Positions 23,603 to 39,726 of a stretch of 39,726 nucleotides of DNA are shown piece after piece. The notes under the pieces were generated by a model. That model had not been told where the DNA came from. It did not search any database and was given only the letters and a program-made list of their open reading frames with translations. Source of the DNA: Kiritimatiellia bacterium (lineage in GTDB: Bacteria; Verrucomicrobiota; Kiritimatiellia; RFP12; DVOR01); assembly GCA_017558005.1 (NCBI GenBank), contig JAFYWN010000011.1:1-39726 (forward strand). The letters run 5' to 3'. A program made the translations under genes and the position numbers. Each line of letters begins with the position of its first letter. Within the stretch, counting starts at the first letter, position 1.

Positions 23603-23795
23603 TATTTAGTTATATCTATGGGCAAATAGTCTTTAGATATCGTCAGTTGCTGATTCGCGATACAGCCGTCTACTGTCGCACAGCGGCTCGGCATGCGCCG
23701 GGATGGAGGCCGTTGGAATCGGTCACATCTACCTTTCGGAACTCCTGTGGATACGATTCGCAGGACATTTGAACCCCCTCAGTGAGGTGTCAGGC

Positions 23796-27761
<3,966 letters not shown>

Positions 27762-27780
27762 TTGATCCGGAGGATTCTAC

Positions 27781-32184
<4,404 letters not shown>

Positions 32185-32203
32185 GCGAAACGCTTCATCC
32201 TAC

Positions 32204-32245
32204 AAACGAACGGGTGTTCCTTAAGGAGCGCCCGTTCGTTTTTTC
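32204..32245 (+). terminator. strong rho-independent terminator after rpoC
   Basis: A 16-bp stem (32205-32220 with 32225-32240, beginning AACGAACGGG, two G-T wobbles) closes on a TTAA loop and runs into TTTTTTC. It lies about 20 nt after the rpoC stop. Confidence 0.92.
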
Positions 32246-32550
32246 TTAATCACACGCACCTATTTCTTCCCAAAGCCACGCTACACTTCCCGAACACCTC
32301 ACACTTAAAATACATCTAACGCCTCAAGGACGCATGCTCTAATCCCAAGCTTTCACTACTTCGCCCCTTTGTACGACTTTCTAAACTTTTCTAAAAAGAT
32401 TTAAACGTGCCCTAACAAAAATTGTGCGATTTAAAATTTGCACGAATCGGACGGGTAATCTACCGATGTGACAAGACGCATTCTCTAAGCGCATTTACGC
32501 GGTTTCACCCCTTGAAAACCATCACTATTGCGTGCGATAAAGAGGCGGTT
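32246..32550. other. gene-free spacer between rpoC and bioD
   Basis: About 300 bases without a supported gene. Two GATTTAAA words (near 32398 and 32428) and an imperfect inverted repeat around TTTAAAATTTGCAC are visible. I see no recognisable riboswitch and no BirA-type operator. Confidence 0.4.
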
Positions 32551-32551
32551 T

Positions 32552-32580
32552 TGATAAAATATCCGTCAATCTTCGGAGGA
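32552..32580 (+). promoter_or_regulatory. extended -10 promoter and Shine-Dalgarno for bioD operon
   Basis: TGATAAAAT (32552-32560) is an extended -10. GGAGGA (32575-32580) is a strong Shine-Dalgarno 4 nt before the ATG at 32585. A -35 is not clear. This operon therefore has a short leader, unlike resB and purD. Confidence 0.6.
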
Positions 32581-32584
32581 CGAA

Positions 32585-33241
32585 ATGGTCACATTTATCA
32601 GTGGTGTTGATACAGATGCGGGCAAGAGCATCGCAACCGGGTGGTGGGCGCAACAGCTCATGGCTTCTGGGAAGCGTGTAATTACCCAAAAACTGGTGCA
32701 GACTGGTAATCGCGATCTTTCCGAAGATATCTTGCGTCATCGCGAGATGATGGGTCTTCCCCTCCTCCCTGAAGATGAGGCTCGGCTAACCATGCCAGAG
32801 ATTTACACCTATCCGTGTTCTCCCCATCTGGCGGCACGGTTGGACAACCGCCCCATTAATCTCGACAAAATTACCGCCGCCACCGCCGAACTGAATGCGC
32901 GCTATGACGAAGTCCTCTTGGAAGGTGCAGGCGGCTTAATGGTCCCCTTGAGCGACACCTTGCTCACCCTTGACTATGTCCAAGCGCAGGGTTACCCGAT
33001 GATTTTCGTCACAGGTGGCATTTTGGGCTCCATTAGCCACACCTTGCTTGCCTTTGAGGCCCTTGAACGTCGCGATATCCGCCTCACACACGTCCTTTAC
33101 AACCGCCATCCTGGCCGCAAGAATCGCATCATTGACGATGAGTCCTGTGCCTTTTTGCAACGTGAAGCGGCGCGTCGTTTCCCCACTGCCGAGTGGCTTG
33201 AACTCCCCATTTTAGATCTTCCCCATGCGTCCTGTCCGTAA
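32585..33241 (+). CDS. bioD: ATP-dependent dethiobiotin synthetase
   Basis: BioD closes the ureido ring of dethiobiotin from diaminopelargonic acid, CO2 and ATP. The 218 residues match the family. The P-loop GVDTDAGKS (about 7-15) has Ser where Thr is usual. KLVQTG carries the conserved Lys-region. SPHLAARLD matches the family's SPHxAA motif, and LLEGAGGLMVPL is the second signature. No other biotin gene is adjacent, so this is an isolated bioD at the head of a tetrapyrrole operon. It overlaps the next gene by 17 nt. A P-loop cobyrinate-synthase relative is possible but less likely from the motifs. Confidence 0.88.
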   Translation: MVTFISGVDTDAGKSIATGWWAQQLMASGKRVITQKLVQTGNRDLSEDILRHREMMGLPLLPEDEARLTMPEIYTYPCSPHLAARLDNRPINLDKITAATAELNARYDEVLLEGAGGLMVPLSDTLLTLDYVQAQGYPMIFVTGGILGSISHTLLAFEALERRDIRLTHVLYNRHPGRKNRIIDDESCAFLQREAARRFPTAEWLELPILDLPHASCP

Positions 33242-34520
33242 CACCTTTCCTGTCAACCTCTTACTCGAAGCACACACCGTCCTTGTGGTCGGTGGTGGGC
33301 GTGTCGGCTTGCGTAAGACGCATGCCCTCCTTGAGGCGGGAGCTCGGGTGCGATTGGTCTGCCCCGAGGCATTACCCGAATTTGACGCCCTCCCTATTGA
33401 ACGCATTGCACGCGTCTTCCAAGCGGAAGATTTGGAGGGGTGTACCCTTGTGATTGCGTGTACCGATGCGAAGGTGGTGAATCGATCGGTCTTAGAAGCG
33501 GCACGTGCGGCAAAGATTCCGTGTTGTTGCGCAGATGGGAATTGGGCCGATGGTGACTTTATCGTGCCGGCGACCCTCCGCACCAACGATTTACTGTTGA
33601 GCATCTCCACCAATGGCCGTAGCTGTCGCACTGCGAAAGAGGTCAAAGACTCCCTCGCACGCCGCTTGACACGTTGCTCGCCAGGGATTCTCTTTATCCA
33701 CGGAATTGACACTGCGATTCCCTTACCTCCCCCTGCGGTGCTCTCCGACAAACTCTCCTTCCTTTCGGGACTTTACGGGTGGGCCTTCCTGACCACGTGC
33801 AACCGCACCGAATTCATCGCCTGGGCCGCCCCTGAACTCATTGAGAGTGGGTTGCTACAGCACGCCTTTCACTTGCCAACGGGCGCCTACACCTACAGTG
33901 GCGCCGACGCACTGCGTCACCTCACCTACGTCTTAGCGGGATTAAAGGCTCGCATGATTGGCGAGTTTCACATCGTTGGACAGGTGCGTGATGCGATGGA
34001 AGCAGCACGCGATGCGGGCTGGGCCAATGGTCAACTTTTGCGCGCTTATGCTGAAGCATTACAAGATGCCCAAACCATCCGCACGGCGATTGCCCCCCAC
34101 ATCCCGCAGGTGGAGGTGGAAGAATTGGCACTCGAAGGCGCCACAGGACGCATTGTTATCGCTGGCACAGGAAGCCTCGGACGAGCAGCCCTTGAGAAAG
34201 CGCGCGCCATGGGCCTTGAGGTTACGATGCTCTACCACCGCCATCCGATTGATGGCGTGCCCTGTTTGCCCCTGTCGCAATGGCAAACGGCCCTCTCTGG
34301 CGCGACGCGTTTCATCTCTGCGCTCACCGTGACCCAACCCTGTTTTGACGCCGAAGCGCTCGGCATTCCCGCCTATGACCTCGGCGCCCCACGCAATATC
34401 ACCGGGGAAAACGTGCGCGATTTGGATGCATTACGCGGCGATTACTTGGCACGAACGGGAGCTATTGAGACCATTTTACGCATTGCAGATGCCACTTATG
34501 CGGAGATTCCCCGTGACTAA
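33225..34520 (+). CDS. fusion: precorrin-2 dehydrogenase + glutamyl-tRNA reductase
   Basis: A 431-residue fusion. Residues about 10-150 match the NAD-binding domain of precorrin-2 dehydrogenase/CysG-N, which oxidises precorrin-2 to sirohydrochlorin: VLVVGGGRVGLRKTHALLEAGA, CTLVIACTD, DFIVPATLRTNDLLLSIST. Residues about 155-431 match glutamyl-tRNA reductase (HemA), which makes glutamate-1-semialdehyde. The catalytic Cys192 lies in TTCNRTEF, MIGEFHIVGQVRDA is the conserved helix, and VIAGTGSLGRAALEKA is the NADPH domain. The HemA part is only about 275 residues against about 420 normally. Both the N-terminal domain start and the C-terminal dimerisation domain look shortened. The next gene overlaps its end by 8 nt. 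Confidence 0.88.
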   Translation: MRPVRNTFPVNLLLEAHTVLVVGGGRVGLRKTHALLEAGARVRLVCPEALPEFDALPIERIARVFQAEDLEGCTLVIACTDAKVVNRSVLEAARAAKIPCCCADGNWADGDFIVPATLRTNDLLLSISTNGRSCRTAKEVKDSLARRLTRCSPGILFIHGIDTAIPLPPPAVLSDKLSFLSGLYGWAFLTTCNRTEFIAWAAPELIESGLLQHAFHLPTGAYTYSGADALRHLTYVLAGLKARMIGEFHIVGQVRDAMEAARDAGWANGQLLRAYAEALQDAQTIRTAIAPHIPQVEVEELALEGATGRIVIAGTGSLGRAALEKARAMGLEVTMLYHRHPIDGVPCLPLSQWQTALSGATRFISALTVTQPCFDAEALGIPAYDLGAPRNITGENVRDLDALRGDYLARTGAIETILRIADATYAEIPRD

Positions 34521-36531
34521 TCGCACGTTTATTGTCGGTGCACGCGACTCTAAATTATCGGTGCTCCAGGCCCAAACCGCACTTGATCGCATCCATGAAC
34601 AAACCGGATGGCGCTTTGAATTGCGCCCCTTCTCCTCCCCTGGCGATCGAGACCAAACCACCGATTTACGTCAAACCCCTGGTAATTTCTTCACCAAAGA
34701 CCTTGACGATGCCCTCATCGCGGGCACCATTGACTGCGCCATTCACTCGGCTAAGGATTTGCCACCGGAAGGTTTACCCCCAGAATTGGACTGGTTTTGG
34801 TTGCCTTGGCGTGAGGACCCGCGCGATGCCTTAGTCTTACGCGAAGGCGTCACTGAACCGAAGCGCATCGGCATCAGCAGCGGCCGACGTGAAACGTGGG
34901 CGGCAAATCGCTTCCCTACCGCCGAACGTCTCACCCTGCGAGGCACCATTCCCGCACGCTTGCAACAACTTGATGACGGCAAATATGATGCCATTGTCAT
35001 TGCGGCGGCCGCCCTTCACCGTCTGAATCAAGCCCACCGCATCACCGAATACATCGCACTTGATGCGCTCACGCCACCCCCTGGGCAAGGCTATCTGGCC
35101 GTCACCTTCCGTAAGGCAGATGCATCCTTACGCGCATTGCGCAATCTTTACCTCAAAGCCGTGCGCTTTGCAGGTGCAGGTGTGGGTGATGCAGAACTCT
35201 GCACCTTGGCCGCAATGCGTGAAATTCAGGCGGCTGACTGTATCATTTATGATGCTTTGATGGATGCTGCATTACTCAATGACGTGGGGATCTCGGGCAA
35301 AGCGGTTGAGAAGATTTACGTTGGCAAACGCAGTGGTCGCCATGCATTAAAGCAGGAAGCCATCACCGCGCTCATCTGCGAACACGTCCGTCGTGGCCAA
35401 CGTGTATTGCGCCTTAAAGGCGGCGACCCGGGAATGTTCGGCCGACTCACCGAAGAGACCGATGCCCTCGCCGCAGATTATCTCCCCTTCCGCGTCTTTC
35501 CTGGTGTCAGTGCGCTCAATGTCGCGACCACCTCCACGGGACTCTTACTCACGCGACGCGGAGAAGCGCGCGGCTTCCAGGTTGCCACGCCACGTAGCAC
35601 GGGAAAAGAGATGCCGCACGTGTGGTTTATGGCCCTGAGCATGGCGACCGAATTGGCGAAAGACTACCCGCCCGAAACGCCCTATGCCATTGTCTATGAT
35701 GCCGGCTCTATCGCGCAAACCATTGTACGAGGCACTGCGGGTGAACTTGCACAACAGGCCCCCCTCGCGATTGACCGCCCAGGCCTCCTCCTCTTCGGCG
35801 ACTTTACCACACGTGAGTTTCCGCTCAATGGCGCCTTTGCAGGACGCAAAATTTGGATTACTGGAAGCGATAGCATCACGCAGAAGGCGCGTCTTGCCGT
35901 GATCGATCACGGCGGCATCCCCGTTGCCTCCCCCCTCGTGCGCTTTGAACCCTGTGCCACCGTCAAGATTCGCCCGAGTAAAGCCTACAATCTGCTCATC
36001 GTCACCTCGCCAACAGCAGCCCGCATGTTGATGGCACAGATGACGAGTCCGATTCAATTCTTGCCGAAAAAGATTGCCGTGACCGGCCCTGCGACCGCAG
36101 AAGCCGTGCGTTTCTTAAACACCGACCTCATCATGCCCGAACGCGACTTTAGCGCCAAAGGATTACTTGCCGCCCTACCAGAAGATCTTAACGGCATGAA
36201 AATCCTCCGCATCCGTAGCGAAGAAGCGGGCAGCGCCCTCGCAGAGGCGTTGAAGCAACGCGGCGCAAAGGTCAAAGATTTGCCAATTTATCGTACCCTC
36301 TCCTGTCCCACCACCGAACCGCCACCACACGATGCAGTCTTCCTTGCCTCCTCCAGTGCGGCACGGGCGTGGTTGGACTCCACGACAGATCACACCAAAG
36401 AGGTCATTGCCATGGGCTTGCCCACCGCCACAGTCTTGCGAAAGGCGGGCATTGAACCCGCGGTCATCGCACCCGTACAAACCGTGGATGAAGCACTCTT
36501 TGCCTATGCTGTGAGGTGTTGTCATGGCTGA
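34513..36531 (+). CDS. fusion: HemC (domain 3 missing) + CobA + HemD
   Basis: A 672-residue three-enzyme protein from a GTG start with GGAGA 7 nt upstream. Residues 1-216 match hydroxymethylbilane synthase. GARDSKLS (R11, S13), HSAKDLP (K81, D82), SSGRRET (R125, R126), LRG (R143), ARL (R149) and PPGQGYLAV are kept. The third domain with the cofactor cysteine (E. coli Cys242) is absent. Residues about 217-440 match uroporphyrinogen-III methyltransferase: [36 protein letters not shown]. Residues about 443-672 match uroporphyrinogen-III synthase: [32 protein letters not shown]. Together these turn porphobilinogen into precorrin-2. A longer frame upstream from 34345 lies inside the previous gene and is rejected. 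Confidence 0.9.
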   Translation: MTNRTFIVGARDSKLSVLQAQTALDRIHEQTGWRFELRPFSSPGDRDQTTDLRQTPGNFFTKDLDDALIAGTIDCAIHSAKDLPPEGLPPELDWFWLPWREDPRDALVLREGVTEPKRIGISSGRRETWAANRFPTAERLTLRGTIPARLQQLDDGKYDAIVIAAAALHRLNQAHRITEYIALDALTPPPGQGYLAVTFRKADASLRALRNLYLKAVRFAGAGVGDAELCTLAAMREIQAADCIIYDALMDAALLNDVGISGKAVEKIYVGKRSGRHALKQEAITALICEHVRRGQRVLRLKGGDPGMFGRLTEETDALAADYLPFRVFPGVSALNVATTSTGLLLTRRGEARGFQVATPRSTGKEMPHVWFMALSMATELAKDYPPETPYAIVYDAGSIAQTIVRGTAGELAQQAPLAIDRPGLLLFGDFTTREFPLNGAFAGRKIWITGSDSITQKARLAVIDHGGIPVASPLVRFEPCATVKIRPSKAYNLLIVTSPTAARMLMAQMTSPIQFLPKKIAVTGPATAEAVRFLNTDLIMPERDFSAKGLLAALPEDLNGMKILRIRSEEAGSALAEALKQRGAKVKDLPIYRTLSCPTTEPPPHDAVFLASSSAARAWLDSTTDHTKEVIAMGLPTATVLRKAGIEPAVIAPVQTVDEALFAYAVRCCHG

Positions 36532-37837
36532 ACCCATTGCCGCATTAGCCACTGCGCCAGGCATGGGTGGCGTCGCTGTGATTCGTTTGAGCGGTGACAC
36601 CGTCTATGCCATCGCGGACCAACTCACCCGATTGAGCACACCCCCCTCCCAACGCGCCCCCGGCACCTTCGCCTATGCCTCACTCTATGATGCAGAAGGC
36701 GCCCAACTCGATGATGCGATCCTCCTCTTTTTCCGCGCTCCTCACAGTTATACGGGTGAGGACACTATTGAGCTCCATGTCCATGGTGGTAAAATTGTGC
36801 CGCAGCGTGTCTTAGAGCGCCTCTGGGAGCTTGGTGCACGTCCGGCCCAACCTGGCGAATTTACCAAACGCGCCTTCTTGAATGGGCGCATGGATTTGAC
36901 GCAGGCAGAAGCTGTAGCTGACATTATCGCCGCACGAAGCCCACGTGCCGAACGTGCCGCTCGCGCCAATCTGCAAGGACGCCTCGGCGCCGCACTCGCG
37001 CCACTTTATGAGGACACCCTTGCGCATTCCGTGCAGGTAGAGCACCTCTTGGATTTTGATGAGGGCGAACTCCCCGACGATTTCTTCCGTGACGCCGCCG
37101 ACCGTTTGGCTGAATTGGCCCAACGCACAAAAGCATTGCTCTCCACTTGGCACGAAAGTCGCTTGATGCGAGATGGCGCACTGGTCGTCATCGCAGGAAA
37201 GCCCAATGCCGGCAAATCCACCCTGCTCAATCTCTTGCTCGGGTATGAACGCGCCATCGTGAGCGGAGAAGCGGGCACCACGCGTGACTCCATCGAAGAA
37301 ACCTTCTTATTGGACGGCGTCCCTGTGCGCTTAACCGATACCGCAGGGTTGCGTGATGCGCCAGGAGCTGTTGAACGTGAGGGTGTGGCCCGTGCCAAAG
37401 CCCTCTTAGAGCAGGCCGATGCGGTGCTCTACTTGACCGCTCGTGAGGCCGATGACACCCCACCTGAGGGTGCGATTGTAATCCACACCAAGACCGACCT
37501 CTCCCCCGCACCCGAAGGTGCACTGGCGATTTCTGCCCAAGGCGCTCCTGAAGCGGCACGACAAACGGTCTGTGATGCATTGCGCCGCGCCCTCCAACTT
37601 AGCGGAAATGAAACCGCACATGCGACGTTGGCAAATGAACGTCAGTACGCATTGCTCACGACCGCAGACAAAGCACTCCGCGAAGCCATCCAAGCCTTTA
37701 ATCAAGGCGATATCGGTTACGTGCCCGCCGCGCAACAACTCCGCGCAGCCGCCGAAGCCCTTGGCGACATTCTTGGCCGCACCTATGCCGATGACCTCCT
37801 GGATCGCGTCTTCTCAACCTTCTGCGTCGGCAAATAG
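36524..37837 (+). CDS. mnmE: tRNA modification GTPase MnmE
   Basis: MnmE with MnmG installs the carboxymethylaminomethyl group on wobble uridine-34 of certain tRNAs. The 437 residues have the N-terminal tetrahydrofolate-binding domain ([21 protein letters not shown]), the helical domain with [20 protein letters not shown], and the inserted G domain. The G domain has G1 GKPNAGKS, switch [10 protein letters not shown]3 DTAGLRD and G4 TKTD. The C-terminal FCVGK matches the family's FCIGK with the catalytic Cys. It overlaps the preceding stop by 8 nt and closes the bioD-tetrapyrrole operon. No obvious terminator follows. Confidence 0.97.
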   Translation: MAEPIAALATAPGMGGVAVIRLSGDTVYAIADQLTRLSTPPSQRAPGTFAYASLYDAEGAQLDDAILLFFRAPHSYTGEDTIELHVHGGKIVPQRVLERLWELGARPAQPGEFTKRAFLNGRMDLTQAEAVADIIAARSPRAERAARANLQGRLGAALAPLYEDTLAHSVQVEHLLDFDEGELPDDFFRDAADRLAELAQRTKALLSTWHESRLMRDGALVVIAGKPNAGKSTLLNLLLGYERAIVSGEAGTTRDSIEETFLLDGVPVRLTDTAGLRDAPGAVEREGVARAKALLEQADAVLYLTAREADDTPPEGAIVIHTKTDLSPAPEGALAISAQGAPEAARQTVCDALRRALQLSGNETAHATLANERQYALLTTADKALREAIQAFNQGDIGYVPAAQQLRAAAEALGDILGRTYADDLLDRVFSTFCVGK

Positions 37838-37981
37838 TCCCATTCTGCACAACTCACTCATCTCGCGCTGCGCAGGGAAGCAATCCTACTCACATCCCAT
37901 AAAAGATTAAAAAGAGCATGTCAGTGTTGTCAAAACATTGATATTGCGCTATTTTAGAGTCGTGAATTCTAAAGTAGACTT
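37838..37981. other. spacer with decayed Rhs-like sequence
   Basis: Sequence from about 37950 to 38036 has two related 20-nt blocks (TTTTAGAGTCGTGAATTCTA and TTTTAGAATCGTAAATTTTA). In another frame on the minus strand they read KIYDSK and RIHDSK. This suggests that the Rhs fragment to the right once continued here in a shifted frame. Confidence 0.4.
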
Positions 37982-38293
37982 TCAATATGCGAAGAAACGA
38001 TTCTGATAGATTTGTTTTAGAATCGTAAATTTTAAATGGGCGTTTTCTTGTAATGCGCAAGGCCTGCGATCCATACATTCAAAATTTATCGTGACTATGA
38101 TGTCGCCACATTCCCAACGCACAGGGCGGTTTTCAGCATTGTAGTTGACTGACCACACGCCAGTTGATGTTTTAATCAGCGTCTGGTTACCATCAGCATC
38201 ATACTGTGGAATCAAATCTCCAAGCGTTGCACTGAAAACTTGCTTCCGCCTGGTTAATAGACAATTATTCTGCTCCCGAATTGTGTTAGTCAT
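37982..38293 (-). pseudogene. displaced Rhs core fragment
   Basis: A 103-codon frame starts with ATGA overlapping the stop of the membrane protein gene. It contains an Rhs/YD-type repeat (LIPQYDADGNQTLIKTSTGVW followed by SVNYNAENRPVRWE). After NFE the expected YDxMGRR segment is disturbed (CMDRRPCALQEN), and the sequence then loses similarity. Alternative frames nearby keep short Rhs-like pieces, which points to frameshift decay. Such displaced core pieces downstream of a toxin-immunity pair are typical of orphan Rhs modules. It has no complete domain of its own. Confidence 0.55.
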
Positions 38294-38898
38294 ACATTTT
38301 TATCCTCTTTGACCTCAAAAACTAATTTATTATTGAAATCTCTAGCAGAAGACTTGCATATGAAATACATGACTCCTAAAAACAATATAGGAAGTATTAT
38401 AAAAGGAATTATAGGCAAATGAATTATAGAAAAATATGTGATTAGAGCTTCTGATATGAACACAGGGCAAAATGGAATACTTGCCAGTAGGTAATTTCCC
38501 CAACCTGGAAAAAAGGTGATAGTGATAGCGGAAGCTATCATCCATAAAACAGAAACCCATATAGGAAATAAAACAATCGCAACACGACAATCAAATTTCA
38601 GTATAGTTTGAAATGGACATGTAGGGGAATAAATACTTGTATATGCCACCAATTCTTGTATATGCCAATATAAAATATAATACCAATACGATGGGAGTTT
38701 CAAGGTTACAACAAACAATGAGTATGGGGCAACACTACTAAGAGTAAAAAATATAAACACCCCATAGAATTTAGAACTACGAAGTGCTTTTAAAAAAGCG
38801 CCTGAATAAATTGAATAAACTGCCAAAATAAAAACTGGCAAATTAACTAAAACTAGCAAAGTTTGACCAATTACATCGCACATTTGCATGTCCAACAT
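38290..38898 (-). CDS. small membrane protein, candidate Rhs immunity protein
   Basis: A 202-residue protein with five or six hydrophobic segments, for example near residues 9-30, 45-66, 103-128, 133-158 and 160-182, and a charged C-terminal tail (FEVKEDKNV). I do not recognise the family. Its ATG overlaps the stop of the Rhs gene (TGATG) and AAAGG stands just upstream, so the two are translationally coupled. The region is clearly AT-rich. In Rhs/polymorphic toxin loci the small gene directly after the variable C-terminal region usually encodes the cognate immunity protein. That role is inferred from position only. Membrane placement would suit a toxin acting at or across the inner membrane. 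Confidence 0.6.
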   Translation of the reverse strand: MLDMQMCDVIGQTLLVLVNLPVFILAVYSIYSGAFLKALRSSKFYGVFIFFTLSSVAPYSLFVVTLKLPSYWYYILYWHIQELVAYTSIYSPTCPFQTILKFDCRVAIVLFPIWVSVLWMIASAITITFFPGWGNYLLASIPFCPVFISEALITYFSIIHLPIIPFIILPILFLGVMYFICKSSARDFNNKLVFEVKEDKNV

Positions 38899-39726
38899 CA
38901 CCTTTCATTATCTATTATTATGGGACGTCTCATATAATATCGCTCCACGAATGAAGGCTCATAATTGGGATAGCACAGATCCAATTTTTCTGCACATTTG
39001 TAGGGAATAACATCGTTAATAAAGTGATTGACAACATTGTCCCAATTAGACGGAGACTCCCATTCACTAGGAGAAAATGTATCAGCAGTTCCTGCAGTAG
39101 GAATTGATGTTACAATTTTTCCACATTCATCATAAATACATTGATTTCCTGCACCCGAACTAACAGCCATTCTTAATTCATAAACGCCACCAGGATGAAA
39201 ATCTTGGTCTGCGTTAGAAAATTTCCAAATCGCAGGATCTGGACTATCATACTTTCCCGCAATACACTTCAATTCTTTAGGACAAGGCAGTAATTCCTTT
39301 GTCCATTCTAAATTTTCATTTTGAGCAAACCATTTCTCAAACCATTTCAACAACAACTCACAAAATGTTTCTTTTATACTTGGAGGTTGACTGACGTTAG
39401 GAGTAAAAATAATTGAATTAATTGGCGACAACGGAGATCCCAAAACAAGTCCTAATACATCATATCTAAATGGATAATTTTTAACAAACGAGTACTCAAG
39501 TAAAAGGTCTTCTACTGAATCTCTACTTGCCCACCTACCATCGTTGGGATTATAATGACGATAGTTGTAATACACCAATCCCAAAGTGTCGTCGTGGTGT
39601 TCGGAGGAAAAACGGAAGGGGTTATCGGTGGTGAAGGTATTGTCCGTGATTGCGGAGGCAGAGATGGCACGGGTAACGGCGCCGAAGGGGGCGTAGTCGT
39701 AGTGTGCAGCAATGCCATTGCGCGTC
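38898..39726 (-). CDS. Rhs-repeat protein C-terminus with variable domain (5' truncated by window edge)
   Basis: The open frame enters from the right edge and runs 275 codons to a TGA at 38898-38900. The first 75 residues are Rhs core: AAHYDYAPFGAVTRA, NPFRFSSEHHDDTLGLVYYN, YRHYNPNDGRWASRDSVED. The following 200 residues are a different, AT-rich domain with no signal or membrane segment. It includes YELRMAVSSGAGNQCIYDEC, SPSEWESPSNWDNVVNHFIN and DVIPYKC with several Cys. Switching after the RDS-ED segment from core to an unrelated tail is the hallmark of Rhs polymorphic toxins. I do not recognise the tail domain. The protein would be secreted or surface-delivered, perhaps for contact-dependent killing. 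Confidence 0.75.
   Translation of the reverse strand, partial: TRNGIAAHYDYAPFGAVTRAISASAITDNTFTTDNPFRFSSEHHDDTLGLVYYNYRHYNPNDGRWASRDSVEDLLLEYSFVKNYPFRYDVLGLVLGSPLSPINSIIFTPNVSQPPSIKETFCELLLKWFEKWFAQNENLEWTKELLPCPKELKCIAGKYDSPDPAIWKFSNADQDFHPGGVYELRMAVSSGAGNQCIYDECGKIVTSIPTAGTADTFSPSEWESPSNWDNVVNHFINDVIPYKCAEKLDLCYPNYEPSFVERYYMRRPIIIDNER

Noticed and set aside
23640..23790. Possible tRNA in the rpoB leader
   Set aside because: No T-loop consensus or cloverleaf arrangement could be built.
23703..23795. Upstream start for rpoB adding 31 residues
   Set aside because: The extra residues do not resemble RpoB, and a good Shine-Dalgarno precedes the ATG at 23796.
32246..32584. Riboswitch (cobalamin or other) upstream of the bioD-tetrapyrrole operon
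   Set aside because: No recognisable conserved boxes or terminator/anti-terminator pair. The promoter lies only about 25 nt before bioD, leaving no room in the leader.
34345..34512. Upstream ATG for the HemC-CobA-HemD gene
   Set aside because: It would overlap the preceding gene by about 175 nt and add non-family residues. The GTG at 34513 has GGAGA upstream and starts at the HemC domain.

Overview
The window looks like chromosomal DNA of a Gram-negative bacterium. It encodes BamA, a Skp/OmpH chaperone, peptidoglycan enzymes and a ResB/CcsA cytochrome c maturation pair. Three things fit the Planctomycetota-Verrucomicrobiota-Chlamydiota group, perhaps a Kiritimatiellota or Verrucomicrobiota member: a MurA with Asp in place of the catalytic Cys (as in Chlamydia), a stand-alone four-domain S1 protein, and Rhs proteins beside repeat-rich intergenic DNA. 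This placement is an inference from gene style only. No rRNA or tRNA gene was seen.

Layout. (1) Bases 1-1610 have no convincing gene. They hold short-loop hairpins, a roughly 480-bp repeat (copy A) and GC-rich palindromic elements. (2) Bases 1626-8141 (+) form a tightly packed run: resB, ccsA, a divergent uracil-DNA-glycosylase-family gene, murA and a permease-ATPase-permease ABC exporter. (3) Bases 8149-22035 (-) hold, in transcription order from the right: dnaB-bamA-skp; hisI, a double-domain glycosyltransferase and nfo; purD-purE, an amidase and a secreted coiled-coil protein; then an S1 protein and an unknown protein. (4) Bases 22036-23795 are a 1.76-kb divergent intergenic region with copy B of the repeat and three palindromic elements. 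(5) Bases 23796-32184 (+) are rpoB-rpoC, ended by a strong terminator. (6) Bases 32585-37837 (+) are a four-gene overlapping operon: bioD, a precorrin-2 dehydrogenase/glutamyl-tRNA reductase fusion, a HemC-CobA-HemD fusion, and mnmE. (7) Bases 37982-39726 (-) are the end of an Rhs locus. It has a truncated Rhs protein with a variable C-terminal domain, an overlapping small membrane protein (candidate immunity protein) and a decayed Rhs core fragment. It is AT-rich compared with the rest.

The most notable points are as follows. The tetrapyrrole operon packs five activities into two polypeptides: glutamyl-tRNA reductase, hydroxymethylbilane synthase, uroporphyrinogen-III synthase, its methyltransferase and precorrin-2 dehydrogenase. 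Its HemC part keeps the active-site residues but lacks the whole third domain that normally carries the dipyrromethane-cofactor cysteine. Two copies of a long noncoding repeat, 22 kb apart, combine GCGAAATT-type iterations, a 22-23-bp tandem array and DnaA-box-like TTATCAACA sites. A family of palindromic elements shows base changes that keep the pairing. Several genes have an extended -10 (TGGTAAAAT-like) placed 6-8 nt before the start codon, which implies leaderless mRNAs.
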